7,952 nt of DNA from Hyphomicrobiaceae bacterium UBA4118 (GTDB taxonomy: Bacteria > Pseudomonadota > Alphaproteobacteria > Rhizobiales > Methyloligellaceae), in assembly GCA_002383105.1 (NCBI GenBank), contig DFXC01000006.1:383-8334 (forward strand), read 5' to 3'. Position numbers and translations under genes: made by a program. Each line of letters opens with the position of its first letter. Position 1 is the stretch's first letter. The notes beneath the pieces are model-generated. The model made no database searches. It saw only the letters and a program-made list of their open reading frames with translations, and was not told the DNA's origin. Positions 1-6,370 of this stretch are shown here, in pieces.

Positions 1-4
1 ATAA

Positions 5-745
5 GAGACAGAGCCTGAGCAGGGCGAGCCCAGAACGACGCCGGTCACCTTCATCCTCGCGGGTCAACGGCTCGTCACCGTGCGCTATGCCGAGCCGCGT
101 GCCTTCTCCATCTATGTGACGCGCTGCAACCGGTCGGAGACCGACCTGAGAAGTGGCAGCGCCGTTCTGATCGGGCTGCTTGAGACCATAATCGACCGGC
201 TTGCAGATTTCATCGAGCGCATCCAAGCGGAGGTCGAAGGACTGTCCCATTCGATCTTCGAGATCAAGGGCGGCGGCGCCTCGCGACAACGCCGCTTCGA
301 TGTTCTCTTGAGAGCAATCGGGCGGGAAGGCGAGATCGCCTCGAAGGCGCGCGAAAGCGCCCACTCGCTCGGCCGGCTGCTGACTTTTCTCGTTAACGCC
401 GCCACCGGGCGGAAGGAAGACAAGCCGCTACAGGCGCGCATCAGGACCGCCGCCCGCGACGTGATCTCGCTGACCGATCACGCCACCTTTCTGTCCGGCA
501 AGATCATTTTCCTGCTCGATGCCACGCTCGGCATGATCAACATTCAGCAGAACGACATCATCAAGATCTTCTCGGTCGCCGCCGTCGTGTTCCTGCCGCC
601 GACGCTGCTCGCCTCGATCTACGGCATGAACTTCCATAACATGCCGGAGCTCGATTGGATGTTCGGGTATCCTCTGGCGCTGATCCTGATGGTGCTGGCA
701 GCGGTATTGCCTTACATTTATTTCAAACGCAAAGGCTGGCTCTAA
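5..745 (+). pseudogene. corA: CorA-type divalent cation (Mg2+/Co2+) channel, N-terminally truncated or frameshifted
   Basis: This is the C-terminal two thirds of a CorA-family inner-membrane magnesium/cobalt channel. The end carries the family hallmark: a long amphipathic helix region, a first membrane segment (about residues 160-180, counting from the GTG at 80), the Y-G-M-N-F selectivity signature at residues 181-185, then MPEL and a second membrane segment, ending in a basic tail (KRKGWL). The reading frame shows CorA-like sequence (TPVTFILAGQRLVTVRY) that starts upstream of the first possible start codon, GTG at 80, and runs back to an in-frame TAA at positions 2-4. About 246 residues are visible, whereas family members are usually 310-330, so most of the N-terminal cytoplasmic domain is missing. 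The gene is therefore either frameshifted just outside the window or a remnant. An expressed 221-residue product from GTG 80 is possible but would lack much of the regulatory domain. The family assignment is very secure; the broken state is an inference from the stop codon. Confidence 0.85.
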
Positions 746-831
746 TTTGGGCTTGCACGGGCGGCGGCGTCTCGCCACATTGGCCGGCAAGCGCAGACGC
801 GCACCGTCAAGAGCCTCGAAGGAGAATTCGA

Positions 832-1140
832 ATGTCCATGCGAACAGCCGGACTTGGTCTTGCCGCGATCCTGGCAGCGATGACGCTTGCGCCCGTGCCG
901 GGCTCTGCCGCGCCTCTCGTCGTCGTCGACAAAGGGGCGCAGACTTCCGATCTCCAGGCGATTGGCTACAAGCGCCGCTATTGGCGCAACTACGACCGCG
1001 GCACGTATGTGCGTGCGCCGTTCAGTGAAGTTGACACGCGCGGAGACACGTGGGTCGCGGCGCCCTTTGTCAGAGTCTATAACGGCCCGGCGGGCACCTG
1101 GGTACGCGCCCCGTTCGTGAATCGATGGATTCCCCGCTAG
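832..1140 (+). CDS. Small exported protein with three V-x-A-P-F repeats, function unknown
   Basis: A 102-residue protein. The ATG at 832 is preceded by AAGGAG (819-824), 7 bases upstream, which decides the start against longer readings of the same frame. Residues 1-26 form a signal peptide: basic MSMR, a hydrophobic core (AGLGLAAILAAMTLA), then a small-residue cleavage region around PGSAA. The mature part is short and basic, with YKRRYWRNYDRG followed by three copies of a T-(Y/W)-V-(R/A)-A-P-F motif at V60-F64, V75-F79 and V91-F95, a period of 15-16 residues. This points to a small beta-rich periplasmic or surface protein. I recall similar short VRAPF-containing hypothetical proteins in alphaproteobacteria, but none with an assigned role. 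It lies 86 bp after the corA remnant and converges with chrA across 40 bp. No cysteines are present, so disulfides and lipidation are excluded. Confidence 0.8.
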   Translation: MSMRTAGLGLAAILAAMTLAPVPGSAAPLVVVDKGAQTSDLQAIGYKRRYWRNYDRGTYVRAPFSEVDTRGDTWVAAPFVRVYNGPAGTWVRAPFVNRWIPR

Positions 1141-1180
1141 CCGTCTCCCCTTTGATCCGCCGCGAGCTGCAGGCTGAGTG

Positions 1181-2494
1181 CTAGATCGCGCCCTGAGCAA
1201 GCGACCAGGCGAGTGCCGCGGTGGCGGTGAGCGCCAGCGTACCCGCGATGCCGAAGCGGAGGCCAAACAGAAGCAGGCCCGCGAGGATTGCAAGCGACAA
1301 GGCCTCGACATTGAGGCTTGCGAGGTCCGGCGTCCAAAGCCGCAAGGGACCGTGCCACACCGCGGCAACGCTGCCGAAGATGACGTGCAGCGCGAACCAC
1401 AGGCTCAAATTGAGGATGACGCCGACGACGGCGGCAGTGACGGCGGCAAGGGCTCCGGCGAGACGGGGGCTTGCGCTGAGCCGTTCGACATAAGGTGCGC
1501 CAGTGAAAATCCACAGGAAGCACGGCACAAAAGTCGCCCACAGCGTGATGGCGGCGCCGAGCAGGCCAAAGGCGAGCTTCGGCTCGCCGCCGTGGCGGAA
1601 GCCCGCGAGGAAGCCCACGAACTCGGTCACGAGGATGAGGGGGCCGGGCGTCGTCTCGGCCAGGCCGAGCCCGTCAAGCATCTCTCCCGGGCTCAGCCAG
1701 CCATAGGTCTCGACCGCCTGTTGCGCCATGTAAGAGAGCACCGAATAGGCGCCGCCAAAGGTCACCACGGCAAGCTTCGAGAAGAGCAGCGCGATGTCGG
1801 TCGTGACATGGGCGCGACCGAAGAGCGCCGAAAGGAGAAGGAGCGGACCGATCCAGATCGCAAGCCAAAGCGCTGCCGTCTGGAGCGTCTGCGCCAGGGG
1901 GACGGGCGGTGGCGCGGTGAGCGGCGCGCCTTTCGGACCAGGCGAGGCGAGGGCAAGCAGCAAGCCGATCAGGGCGGCACCGGCGATGATGAGCGGAAAG
2001 GGTGCGTCGAGAAAGAAGATGGCGGCGAAAGCAGCGGCGGCGATGGCGACATCGTAGGGACCGCGCAGCGCCCGCCGCGCGACCCGAACGAGCGCCTCGG
2101 TGACGATCACGAGGACCGCGGCCTTGATGCCGACGAAGGCGATTTCGACGATCGGGACCTGGCCGTAAAAAGCATAAGCGACGCTGAGCGCGAGCACGAC
2201 GCAGGCGCCCGGCAGCACGAAGAGGAGGCCGGCGGCGAGCCCCCCGATTGTGCCATGGAGGCGCCAGCCGACATAGGTGGCAAGCTGCATGGCTTCAGGG
2301 CCCGGCAGCAGCATGCAGAAATTGAGGGCGTGCAGAAAGCGGTCCTCGGCGATAAAGCGCCGCTCATCGACGAGGACGCGATGCATGAGCGCGATCTGGC
2401 CTGCCGGTCCGCCGAAGGACAACACGCCGATCTTGGCCCAGACGGAGAGCGCCTCTCGGAAGGTTGGTTTCTGTGAAGCTTCAATCGAGCCCAT
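1181..2494 (-). CDS. chrA: ChrA chromate transporter, long two-domain form
   Basis: A 437-residue polytopic inner-membrane protein of the CHR family, whose characterised members expel chromate. Two homologous halves are visible, as in the long-chain (bidomain) type. The N-terminal half has FGGPAGQIALMH (27-38) and PGPEAMQLATYVGW (64-77). The C-terminal half has the matching FGGAYSVL (246-253) and TTPGPLILVTEFVGF (281-295). About ten or more hydrophobic segments fill the rest, with a hydrophilic proline-rich linker near 184-200. Length agrees with the family (about 400-450). The start is the ATG at 2492-2494, with GGAG (plus-strand 2504-2507) nine bases upstream. That ribosome-binding site lies inside the arm of an inverted repeat. 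No chrB or other chromate-resistance partner is visible in the window, so the physiological substrate here (chromate, or another oxyanion such as sulfate) is unproven. Confidence 0.95.
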   Translation of the reverse strand: MGSIEASQKPTFREALSVWAKIGVLSFGGPAGQIALMHRVLVDERRFIAEDRFLHALNFCMLLPGPEAMQLATYVGWRLHGTIGGLAAGLLFVLPGACVVLALSVAYAFYGQVPIVEIAFVGIKAAVLVIVTEALVRVARRALRGPYDVAIAAAAFAAIFFLDAPFPLIIAGAALIGLLLALASPGPKGAPLTAPPPVPLAQTLQTAALWLAIWIGPLLLLSALFGRAHVTTDIALLFSKLAVVTFGGAYSVLSYMAQQAVETYGWLSPGEMLDGLGLAETTPGPLILVTEFVGFLAGFRHGGEPKLAFGLLGAAITLWATFVPCFLWIFTGAPYVERLSASPRLAGALAAVTAAVVGVILNLSLWFALHVIFGSVAAVWHGPLRLWTPDLASLNVEALSLAILAGLLLFGLRFGIAGTLALTATAALAWSLAQGAI

Positions 2495-2503
2495 GGCAGC
2501 TCA

Positions 2504-2534
2504 CTCCGTAGATGAGGCACAATGCCTTACGGAG
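2504..2534 (-). promoter_or_regulatory. Inverted repeat in chrA leader containing its ribosome-binding site
   Basis: Read on the chrA strand, the leader contains CTCCGTA, AGGCA, a TTG loop, TGCCT, an unpaired CATC bulge, then TACGGAG, followed nine bases later by the chrA ATG. The outer arms (7 bp) and inner arms (5 bp) are perfect complements. The 3' outer arm holds the GGAG Shine-Dalgarno core, so the folded RNA would hide it. The element could also be a DNA operator for a regulator. A competing pairing exists between TGAGGCA (2513-2519) and TGCCTCA (2552-2558). The repeat is seen directly; its role is inferred. Confidence 0.5.
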
Positions 2535-2685
2535 CGGCGCTTGGGCAGGTCTGCCTCACGGGGCGGCCGCGTGAGCCCCGATGTGGCAATCCTAGAACCA
2601 AGCGCTGGCTGGGGCAATGGCGGCAATTCCTTGGCTTCGCTGGCTCTCGGCTAGTTCAGCGTGCGCTCGCGTGCTACCCAACATC

Positions 2686-2693
2686 GAGGAGGT
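2686..2693 (+). promoter_or_regulatory. Ribosome-binding site deciding the Kef-type antiporter start
   Basis: GAGGAGGT is a near-perfect Shine-Dalgarno sequence. It lies 12 bases before the ATG at 2706, a slightly long spacing, with no nearer in-frame start codon. It argues against the upstream GTG at 2661, which would add 15 polar residues (RSRATQHRGGTSRT) before the first membrane helix and would place this site inside the coding region. Confidence 0.7.
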
Positions 2694-2705
2694 ACGAGCA
2701 GGACA

Positions 2706-4556
2706 ATGGTGACGGCGCAATTGATTCAGGTGGCGGTATTCCTCGCCGCCGCCGCCATCGCCGCTCCGCTCGGCCGCTTCCTGCGCATGGGCTCGGTCCT
2801 CGGCTATCTCGCGCTCGGCGTCGTCATCGGCCCCTACGTTCTCGGGCCGCTCTATGCCCTCGACGACGTGGGCAAGCTCCTGCATTTCGGCGAGTTCGGT
2901 GTGGTGATGCTCCTGTTCGTGATCGGGCTCGAGCTTCGCCCGGTCAGGCTGTGGGCCATGCGCTCGGCGATCTTCGGCCTCGGCGTCGCCCAGCTCATCG
3001 CCACGGCGATCGTGCTTGCGGCAATAGGCGTGGCGCTTGGCCTCGCCACGGGTCAGGCCCTGTTTGTCGGCCTTGCCCTGTCGCTGTCCTCCACCGCCTT
3101 CGCGCTTCAGGTGCTGGAGGAGAAGGGCGAGATCAACACGCGCCACGGCAGGCTCGCCTTCTCGGTGCTGCTGTTCCAGGATCTCGCGGCGATCCCGCTC
3201 ATTGCGCTCGTGCCGCTCTTCGCCCTTGGCGGTGCCAAGCCCACCATGGACATCAGCGCCGCCGTGCTCGCCATCCTCACGATTCTCGGCGTGATCGTGG
3301 CCGGGCGCTTTCTCTTGAGCCGGCTCTACCGGTTCGTCGCGGCCACTGGCGTGCGCGAGGCGATGACAGCAAGCGCTCTGCTGACGGTGGTTGGCGTGGC
3401 GCTAGTCATGCAGGTGGCAGGCTTGTCGCCCGCGCTGGGATCCTTCATCGCCGGCGCCCTGCTGGCCGATTCGGAATACCGCCATCAGATCGAGGCCGAT
3501 ATCGCCCCCTTCGAGGGGCTGCTGCTAGCCGTGTTCTTCATCGCTGTCGGCATGTCGATCGATATCGGCGTGCTGGTGGCCAAGCCCGGCGCGCTCTTGG
3601 CTATCGTCGCCGGCCTCGTGGTCCTCAAGGCCATCATCCTTTATTTGCTCGGCCGCCGGTGGCGGCTCGATAGCGCCGCCGCACGGCGCCTCGGTCTCGT
3701 GCTCAGTCAAGGCGGCGAGTTCGCCTTCGTGCTGTTCGGGGCGGGCGCTCTGCAAGGCGTCATCGACCAGCCCATGGCTAATCTGCTCACGCTCGCCGTG
3801 ACCTTGTCGATGGCGGCGACGCCGGTGCTTCTCCTCATCGATGAGGCGGTGACCCGCGCTTTCAGGCCGGAGCCGCCGGAATACGAGATGCCGCCGGGTA
3901 GTGAACGGCACGTGATCGTCGCCGGCTTTGGGCGTTTCGGGCAGATCGTGGCGCGCATGCTCCGCGCCCGGCGCATCCCCTTCACCGCCCTCGATTCCAA
4001 TATCGAGCAGGTGGATTTCGTGAAGCGCTTCGGCTCGAGGATCTATTACGGCGACGCCGGCCGGCTCGACATCCTGCGTGCGGCAGGAACCGACAAGGCG
4101 CTCGCCTTCGTGCTCGCCATCGACAATGTCGACAACTCGGTCAGGGTCGCCGAGCTCGTGCGCCGGAACTTTCCCGACCTACCGATCTATGCCAGAGCGC
4201 GCGACCGTATCCACGTGCACAAGCTCATGGATCTCGGCGTCACCATCATCGAGCGCGAGACCTTTCTCTCGGCGCTCGAATTGACGAGGAGGCTGCTGCG
4301 CGGCTTAGGCCTCAGCCCTGCCGAGGTGAAGCGACTCCTCGAGACCTTCAAGCGGCAGGACGAGAAGCGCCTCTTCGACGACTACAAATATTATACCGAT
4401 GTCGAGAAGGTGCGCGCCAACGCGCTAACCGCTGCGGTCGAGCTCGAGGAGCTGTTTGCCCGCGACGTGAAAGAGCTGGACGAGCAGGTCGCCTCCCTCA
4501 TCGGTGAGCGGCGAGATGATCGAGGATCAAACGGTTCAGCGCGGCCGGATGAGTGA
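2706..4556 (+). CDS. KefB/KefC-type CPA2 monovalent cation:proton antiporter with TrkA-N domain
   Basis: A 616-residue inner-membrane protein expected to exchange K+ (or another monovalent cation) for H+, protecting the cell from electrophiles or pH stress. Residues 1 to about 385 form the twelve- or thirteen-helix Na+/H+-exchanger domain. It contains LSSTAFALQ (127-135), with the Kef-type glutamine at Q135, FQD (157-159), and the regulatory loop HQIEADI (260-266) followed by FEGLLLAVFFIAVGMSID. Residues 402 to about 520 are a Rossmann RCK/TrkA-N domain with G407-x-G409-x-x-G412, an acidic residue at the end of the second strand (D430), GD at 449-450 and ARARD at 496-500. R410 and the ARARD arginines match positions involved in glutathione sensing in Escherichia coli KefC, as I recall it. 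No KefF/KefG ancillary reductase gene is visible, and kefB cannot be separated from kefC by eye. Its last 59 bp overlap the antisense hydrolase remnant. Confidence 0.93.
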   Translation: MVTAQLIQVAVFLAAAAIAAPLGRFLRMGSVLGYLALGVVIGPYVLGPLYALDDVGKLLHFGEFGVVMLLFVIGLELRPVRLWAMRSAIFGLGVAQLIATAIVLAAIGVALGLATGQALFVGLALSLSSTAFALQVLEEKGEINTRHGRLAFSVLLFQDLAAIPLIALVPLFALGGAKPTMDISAAVLAILTILGVIVAGRFLLSRLYRFVAATGVREAMTASALLTVVGVALVMQVAGLSPALGSFIAGALLADSEYRHQIEADIAPFEGLLLAVFFIAVGMSIDIGVLVAKPGALLAIVAGLVVLKAIILYLLGRRWRLDSAAARRLGLVLSQGGEFAFVLFGAGALQGVIDQPMANLLTLAVTLSMAATPVLLLIDEAVTRAFRPEPPEYEMPPGSERHVIVAGFGRFGQIVARMLRARRIPFTALDSNIEQVDFVKRFGSRIYYGDAGRLDILRAAGTDKALAFVLAIDNVDNSVRVAELVRRNFPDLPIYARARDRIHVHKLMDLGVTIIERETFLSALELTRRLLRGLGLSPAEVKRLLETFKRQDEKRLFDDYKYYTDVEKVRANALTAAVELEELFARDVKELDEQVASLIGERRDDRGSNGSARPDE

Positions 4557-5123
4557 ACGGGCTCATATGGCCAGCGCCCTTTAGGCTTTCGAGCGTGGCG
4601 TCTCCGGCGACAGCCACCAGCGCCAGCGGCCGAGCCAATAGCTCATGAAGGCGGCGGCCGCCGCGCGGTCCTCACCCTTGGCCACGGGGCCGAGCACGGC
4701 GAGGCCGAGCTGCTCGACCTCGGCCCATTCGGGCCGGCCCTCCTGCCGCAAGAGCTGGAAGGTGACCGGCTCGACCAGCGTGAGGCTTTTCACGCGGCGC
4801 CCGAGCGTGCGCGCGGCTTCGAGCGCCAGGGCCGCACCGTAAGAATGGCCTACGAGGTGAAGCGGGCCTTTGGTCTTCTTGGCGACGGCAAGCAGCACGT
4901 TCACGTCGGCATCGGTGCTGAAGGGCTCTTCGGCGGGCCACGGGTCTGACCGTCCATAGCCGATGAAGTCGGGGGCCAGCACCCGCCAATCGGATCGAAG
5001 CGTCTCGATCAGCGGCAGCCATTCCCTGTGGGAGGCGCTCGAGCAATGGCCGATGACGACAGCGGGACCTTTGCCCTCATCGAGATAGGCGATCTCCACG
5101 CCGCCGACGGTGAGCTGCTTCAT
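4498..5123 (-). pseudogene. Alpha/beta-fold hydrolase with internal deletion and frameshift
   Basis: The 5' part reads from ATG 5123 to a stop at 4581 as 180 residues with the start of an alpha/beta hydrolase fold: IGHCSS oxyanion region (24-29), APDFIGYGRSD (50-60) and the nucleophile elbow GHSYG (92-96, Ser94). Family members usually have 250-280 residues, and the catalytic Asp and His are absent from this frame. In a different minus-strand frame, from about 4620 to the stop at 4498-4500, the sequence reads AGDATLESLKGAGHMSPFTHP and continues to LDHLAAHR. GAGHMSPFTHP is the typical catalytic-His motif that ends such enzymes. The two pieces therefore belong to one ancestral gene that lost roughly 40-70 residues around 4605-4635 and changed frame. 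The product from ATG 5123 should be inactive. The longer frame back to 5294 only reads through a repeat. No strong ribosome-binding site precedes 5123. The substrate is unknown. Confidence 0.8.
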
Positions 5124-5140
5124 GTTGCTTTCTCTAATCC

Positions 5141-5247
5141 CCCCTCCCCCGGCTTGGGACCTAAAGGTCCAAGCCACTCTCTCCCACGAGGGGAGAGGGG
5201 TTGGGACTCGCGTAGCATCAATATCCCCTCGCCTCTTATGGAGAGGG
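5141..5247. repeat. Cluster of palindromic repeats (CTCTCCC/GGGAGAG type)
   Basis: Three hairpin-forming palindromes lie in a row between the hydrolase and rpoH 3' end. The first is GGCTTGGGACC (5151-5161) with GGTCCAAGCC (5166-5175), a four-base loop and one bulge. The second is CTCTCCC (5179-5185) with GGGAGAG (5191-5197). The third is CCTCT (5232-5236) with AGAGG (5242-5246). Read on the minus strand, the order CTCTCCCC, hairpin, GGGAGAG, TGG, variable GC hairpin, CCGGGGGAGGGG matches a dispersed intergenic repeat architecture I know from many Proteobacteria. The unit may also help end transcription from rpoH. Copy number elsewhere in the genome cannot be seen here. Confidence 0.65.
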
Positions 5248-5263
5248 CTTTCCGCCGCGCTCT

Positions 5264-5287
5264 TGCGCGAGCGAACCTCTTGCGCAA
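5264..5287. repeat. Inverted repeat TTGCGC...GCGCAA with nested direct repeat
   Basis: CTTGCGC and GCGCAAG face each other across about a dozen bases immediately rightward of the palindromic cluster, and CTCTTGCGC occurs twice in direct orientation (starting at 5260 and 5278). It lies downstream of rpoH and could be a weak transcription terminator for that gene, though no T-run follows on either strand. It may be part of the same repeat element. Confidence 0.4.
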
Positions 5288-5361
5288 GTCGCATGGCGGG
5301 AAGGATGAGGGTAGTCAGTCGCGCTTCGCGTGCAGATGGCTGATCGGCCAGGCAGGCGCGA

Positions 5362-6258
5362 CTATCCGGGCAGAGCGTGCTCGGGCTGTGCGGAGGTGGC
5401 GGCAGCTTTCTGCACCGCGCGCTGCACCTTCTCGAAGGCGCGCACCTCGATCTGGCGGATGCGCTCGCGGCTCACCCCGAACTCGCTCGATAGCTCCTCA
5501 AGCGTGAGCGGCTCGTCGGTCAGCCTGCGCGCCTCGAAGACGCGGCGCTCCCGTGCGTTCAAGCCCTTCAGCGCGTCGTTCAGCATGCCGCGGCGTTGGT
5601 CGCGCTCCTCGGATTCGGCAAGCGCGGTCTCCTGGTCCATGGTGTCGTCGACCAGCCAGTCCTGCCATTCGCCGCTCTCGGCATCGTTGCGCACCGGCGC
5701 ATTGAGGGAGCTATCGCCGGCAAGCCGCCGGTTCATGGACACGACGTCCTCCTCGGTCACGCCAAGCCTGGTCGCAATCAGCTTCACCTGGTCGGGCCGC
5801 AAATCGCCCTCATCGAGCGCCTTGAGCTGGCCCTTGATCTTGCGCAGGTTGAAGAACAGCTTCTTCTGCGCCGCCGTGGTGCCCATCTTCACGAGGCTCC
5901 ACGAGCGCAGGATGTATTCCTGGATCGCGGCCCTGATCCACCACATGGCATAGGTGGCGAGCCGGAAGCCCTTGTCGGGATCGAAGCGCTTCACCGCCTG
6001 CATCAGGCCGACATTGCCTTCGGAGATCACCTCACCGACGGGCAGGCCATAGCCGCGATAGCCCATGGCGATGCGCGCCACGAGCCGGAGATGCGAGGTG
6101 ACGAGCTGATGCGCCGCGTCGCGGTCGCCATGCTCGCGCCAGCTCTTGGCGAGCATGTACTCCTGCTGCGGCTCCAGCATCGGAAATTGTCTGATCTCTT
6201 CGAGGTAGCGCGTCAGTCCGCCATGCGCGCCGACACTCGGCAAACTTCTTGCAGCCAT
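5362..6258 (-). CDS. rpoH: RNA polymerase heat-shock sigma factor RpoH (sigma-32)
   Basis: A 298-residue alternative sigma factor that directs RNA polymerase to heat-shock promoters, close to the usual length of about 300 for alphaproteobacterial RpoH. Region 1.2 is seen at LTRYLEEIRQFPML (15-28). Region 2 includes LVARIAMGYRGYGLP (59-73), GNVGLMQAVKRFDP (81-94) and the region 2.4 helix WWIRAAIQEYILRSWSLVK (106-124). The sigma-32-specific RpoH box QKKLFFNLRKIKGQL spans 131-145 and separates it from housekeeping sigma. Region 4.2 has the helix-turn-helix LTLEELSSEFGVSRERIRQIE (251-271). The chosen ATG (6256-6258) has GGAG (plus-strand 6269-6272) ten bases upstream; the longer frame to 6480 runs into rluD. 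It follows rluD in the same direction after 112 bp containing a promoter-like sequence and hairpin. Rhizobia often carry two rpoH genes; which one this is cannot be decided here. Confidence 0.96.
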   Translation of the reverse strand: MAARSLPSVGAHGGLTRYLEEIRQFPMLEPQQEYMLAKSWREHGDRDAAHQLVTSHLRLVARIAMGYRGYGLPVGEVISEGNVGLMQAVKRFDPDKGFRLATYAMWWIRAAIQEYILRSWSLVKMGTTAAQKKLFFNLRKIKGQLKALDEGDLRPDQVKLIATRLGVTEEDVVSMNRRLAGDSSLNAPVRNDAESGEWQDWLVDDTMDQETALAESEERDQRRGMLNDALKGLNARERRVFEARRLTDEPLTLEELSSEFGVSRERIRQIEVRAFEKVQRAVQKAAATSAQPEHALPG

Positions 6259-6273
6259 GAGAGCCCGTCTCCA

Positions 6274-6291
6274 GCGGCCTAAGGCGGCCGC
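6274..6291 (-). promoter_or_regulatory. GC hairpin adjoining the rpoH Shine-Dalgarno
   Basis: On the rpoH strand, GCGGCC and GGCCGC pair perfectly around a six-base loop (GCCTTA). One base later begins the GGAG ribosome-binding site, followed ten bases on by the ATG. A helix ending one base from the ribosome-binding site could hinder ribosome loading. Temperature-controlled translation through mRNA structure is known for Escherichia coli rpoH; applying that here is inference. Confidence 0.4.
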
Positions 6292-6329
6292 ATTCTTCCC
6301 AAACCTAACGGCCCCCCGGCGATTCCCCT

Positions 6330-6358
6330 CTATAGAACCTTTGCCACCGAGATTAAAG
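6330..6358 (-). promoter_or_regulatory. Candidate rpoH promoter, sigma-32-like
   Basis: On the minus strand CTTTAA (plus 6353-6358) is followed after 17 bases by CTATAG (plus 6330-6335). The -35 differs at one base from the CTTGAA of heat-shock promoters, and the -10 differs at one base from the CTATAT seen in alphaproteobacterial promoters. Initiation about seven bases on would give a leader of roughly 65 nt containing the hairpin and ribosome-binding site. Autoregulated rpoH promoters are known in alphaproteobacteria. No experimental support is available. Confidence 0.4.
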
Positions 6359-6370
6359 CCTAGCACGCGT

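Noticed and set aside
655..831. N-terminal extension of the small exported protein into corA
   Set aside because: Out of frame with corA and lacking a signal peptide at its start. ATG 832 has a good ribosome-binding site and begins a normal signal peptide.
1178..2476. 432-codon plus-strand open frame antisense to chrA
   Set aside because: Its product is extremely rich in Glu, Arg, Gly and Asp with no hydrophobic core or domain. It is the typical shadow of a high-GC membrane-protein gene, whereas the minus-strand frame has clear ChrA motifs.
2661..2705. Longer N-terminus of the antiporter from GTG 2661
   Set aside because: Would put 15 polar residues before the first membrane helix and bury the GAGGAGGT ribosome-binding site within the coding region.
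2522..3673. 383-codon Arg/Pro-rich plus-strand frame overlapping the antiporter
   Set aside because: Overlaps the clear Kef-type gene in another frame. Its composition (Arg, Pro, Ala, Gly) marks a GC-driven shadow.
1..4556. A dedicated metal-resistance island formed by corA, chrA and the Kef-type gene
   Set aside because: The genes lie in different orientations with separate leaders, no shared regulator and no mobile-element genes. Proximity alone does not support a joint system.
5124..5294. 57-residue N-terminal extension of the hydrolase
   Set aside because: The extension is translated palindromic repeat DNA. The conserved fold begins at MKQLTVGGVEIAYLDEG from ATG 5123.
5596..6282. 228-codon plus-strand open frame antisense to rpoH
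   Set aside because: Composition is that of a shadow frame with no motif and no ribosome-binding site. The opposite strand encodes an unmistakable RpoH.
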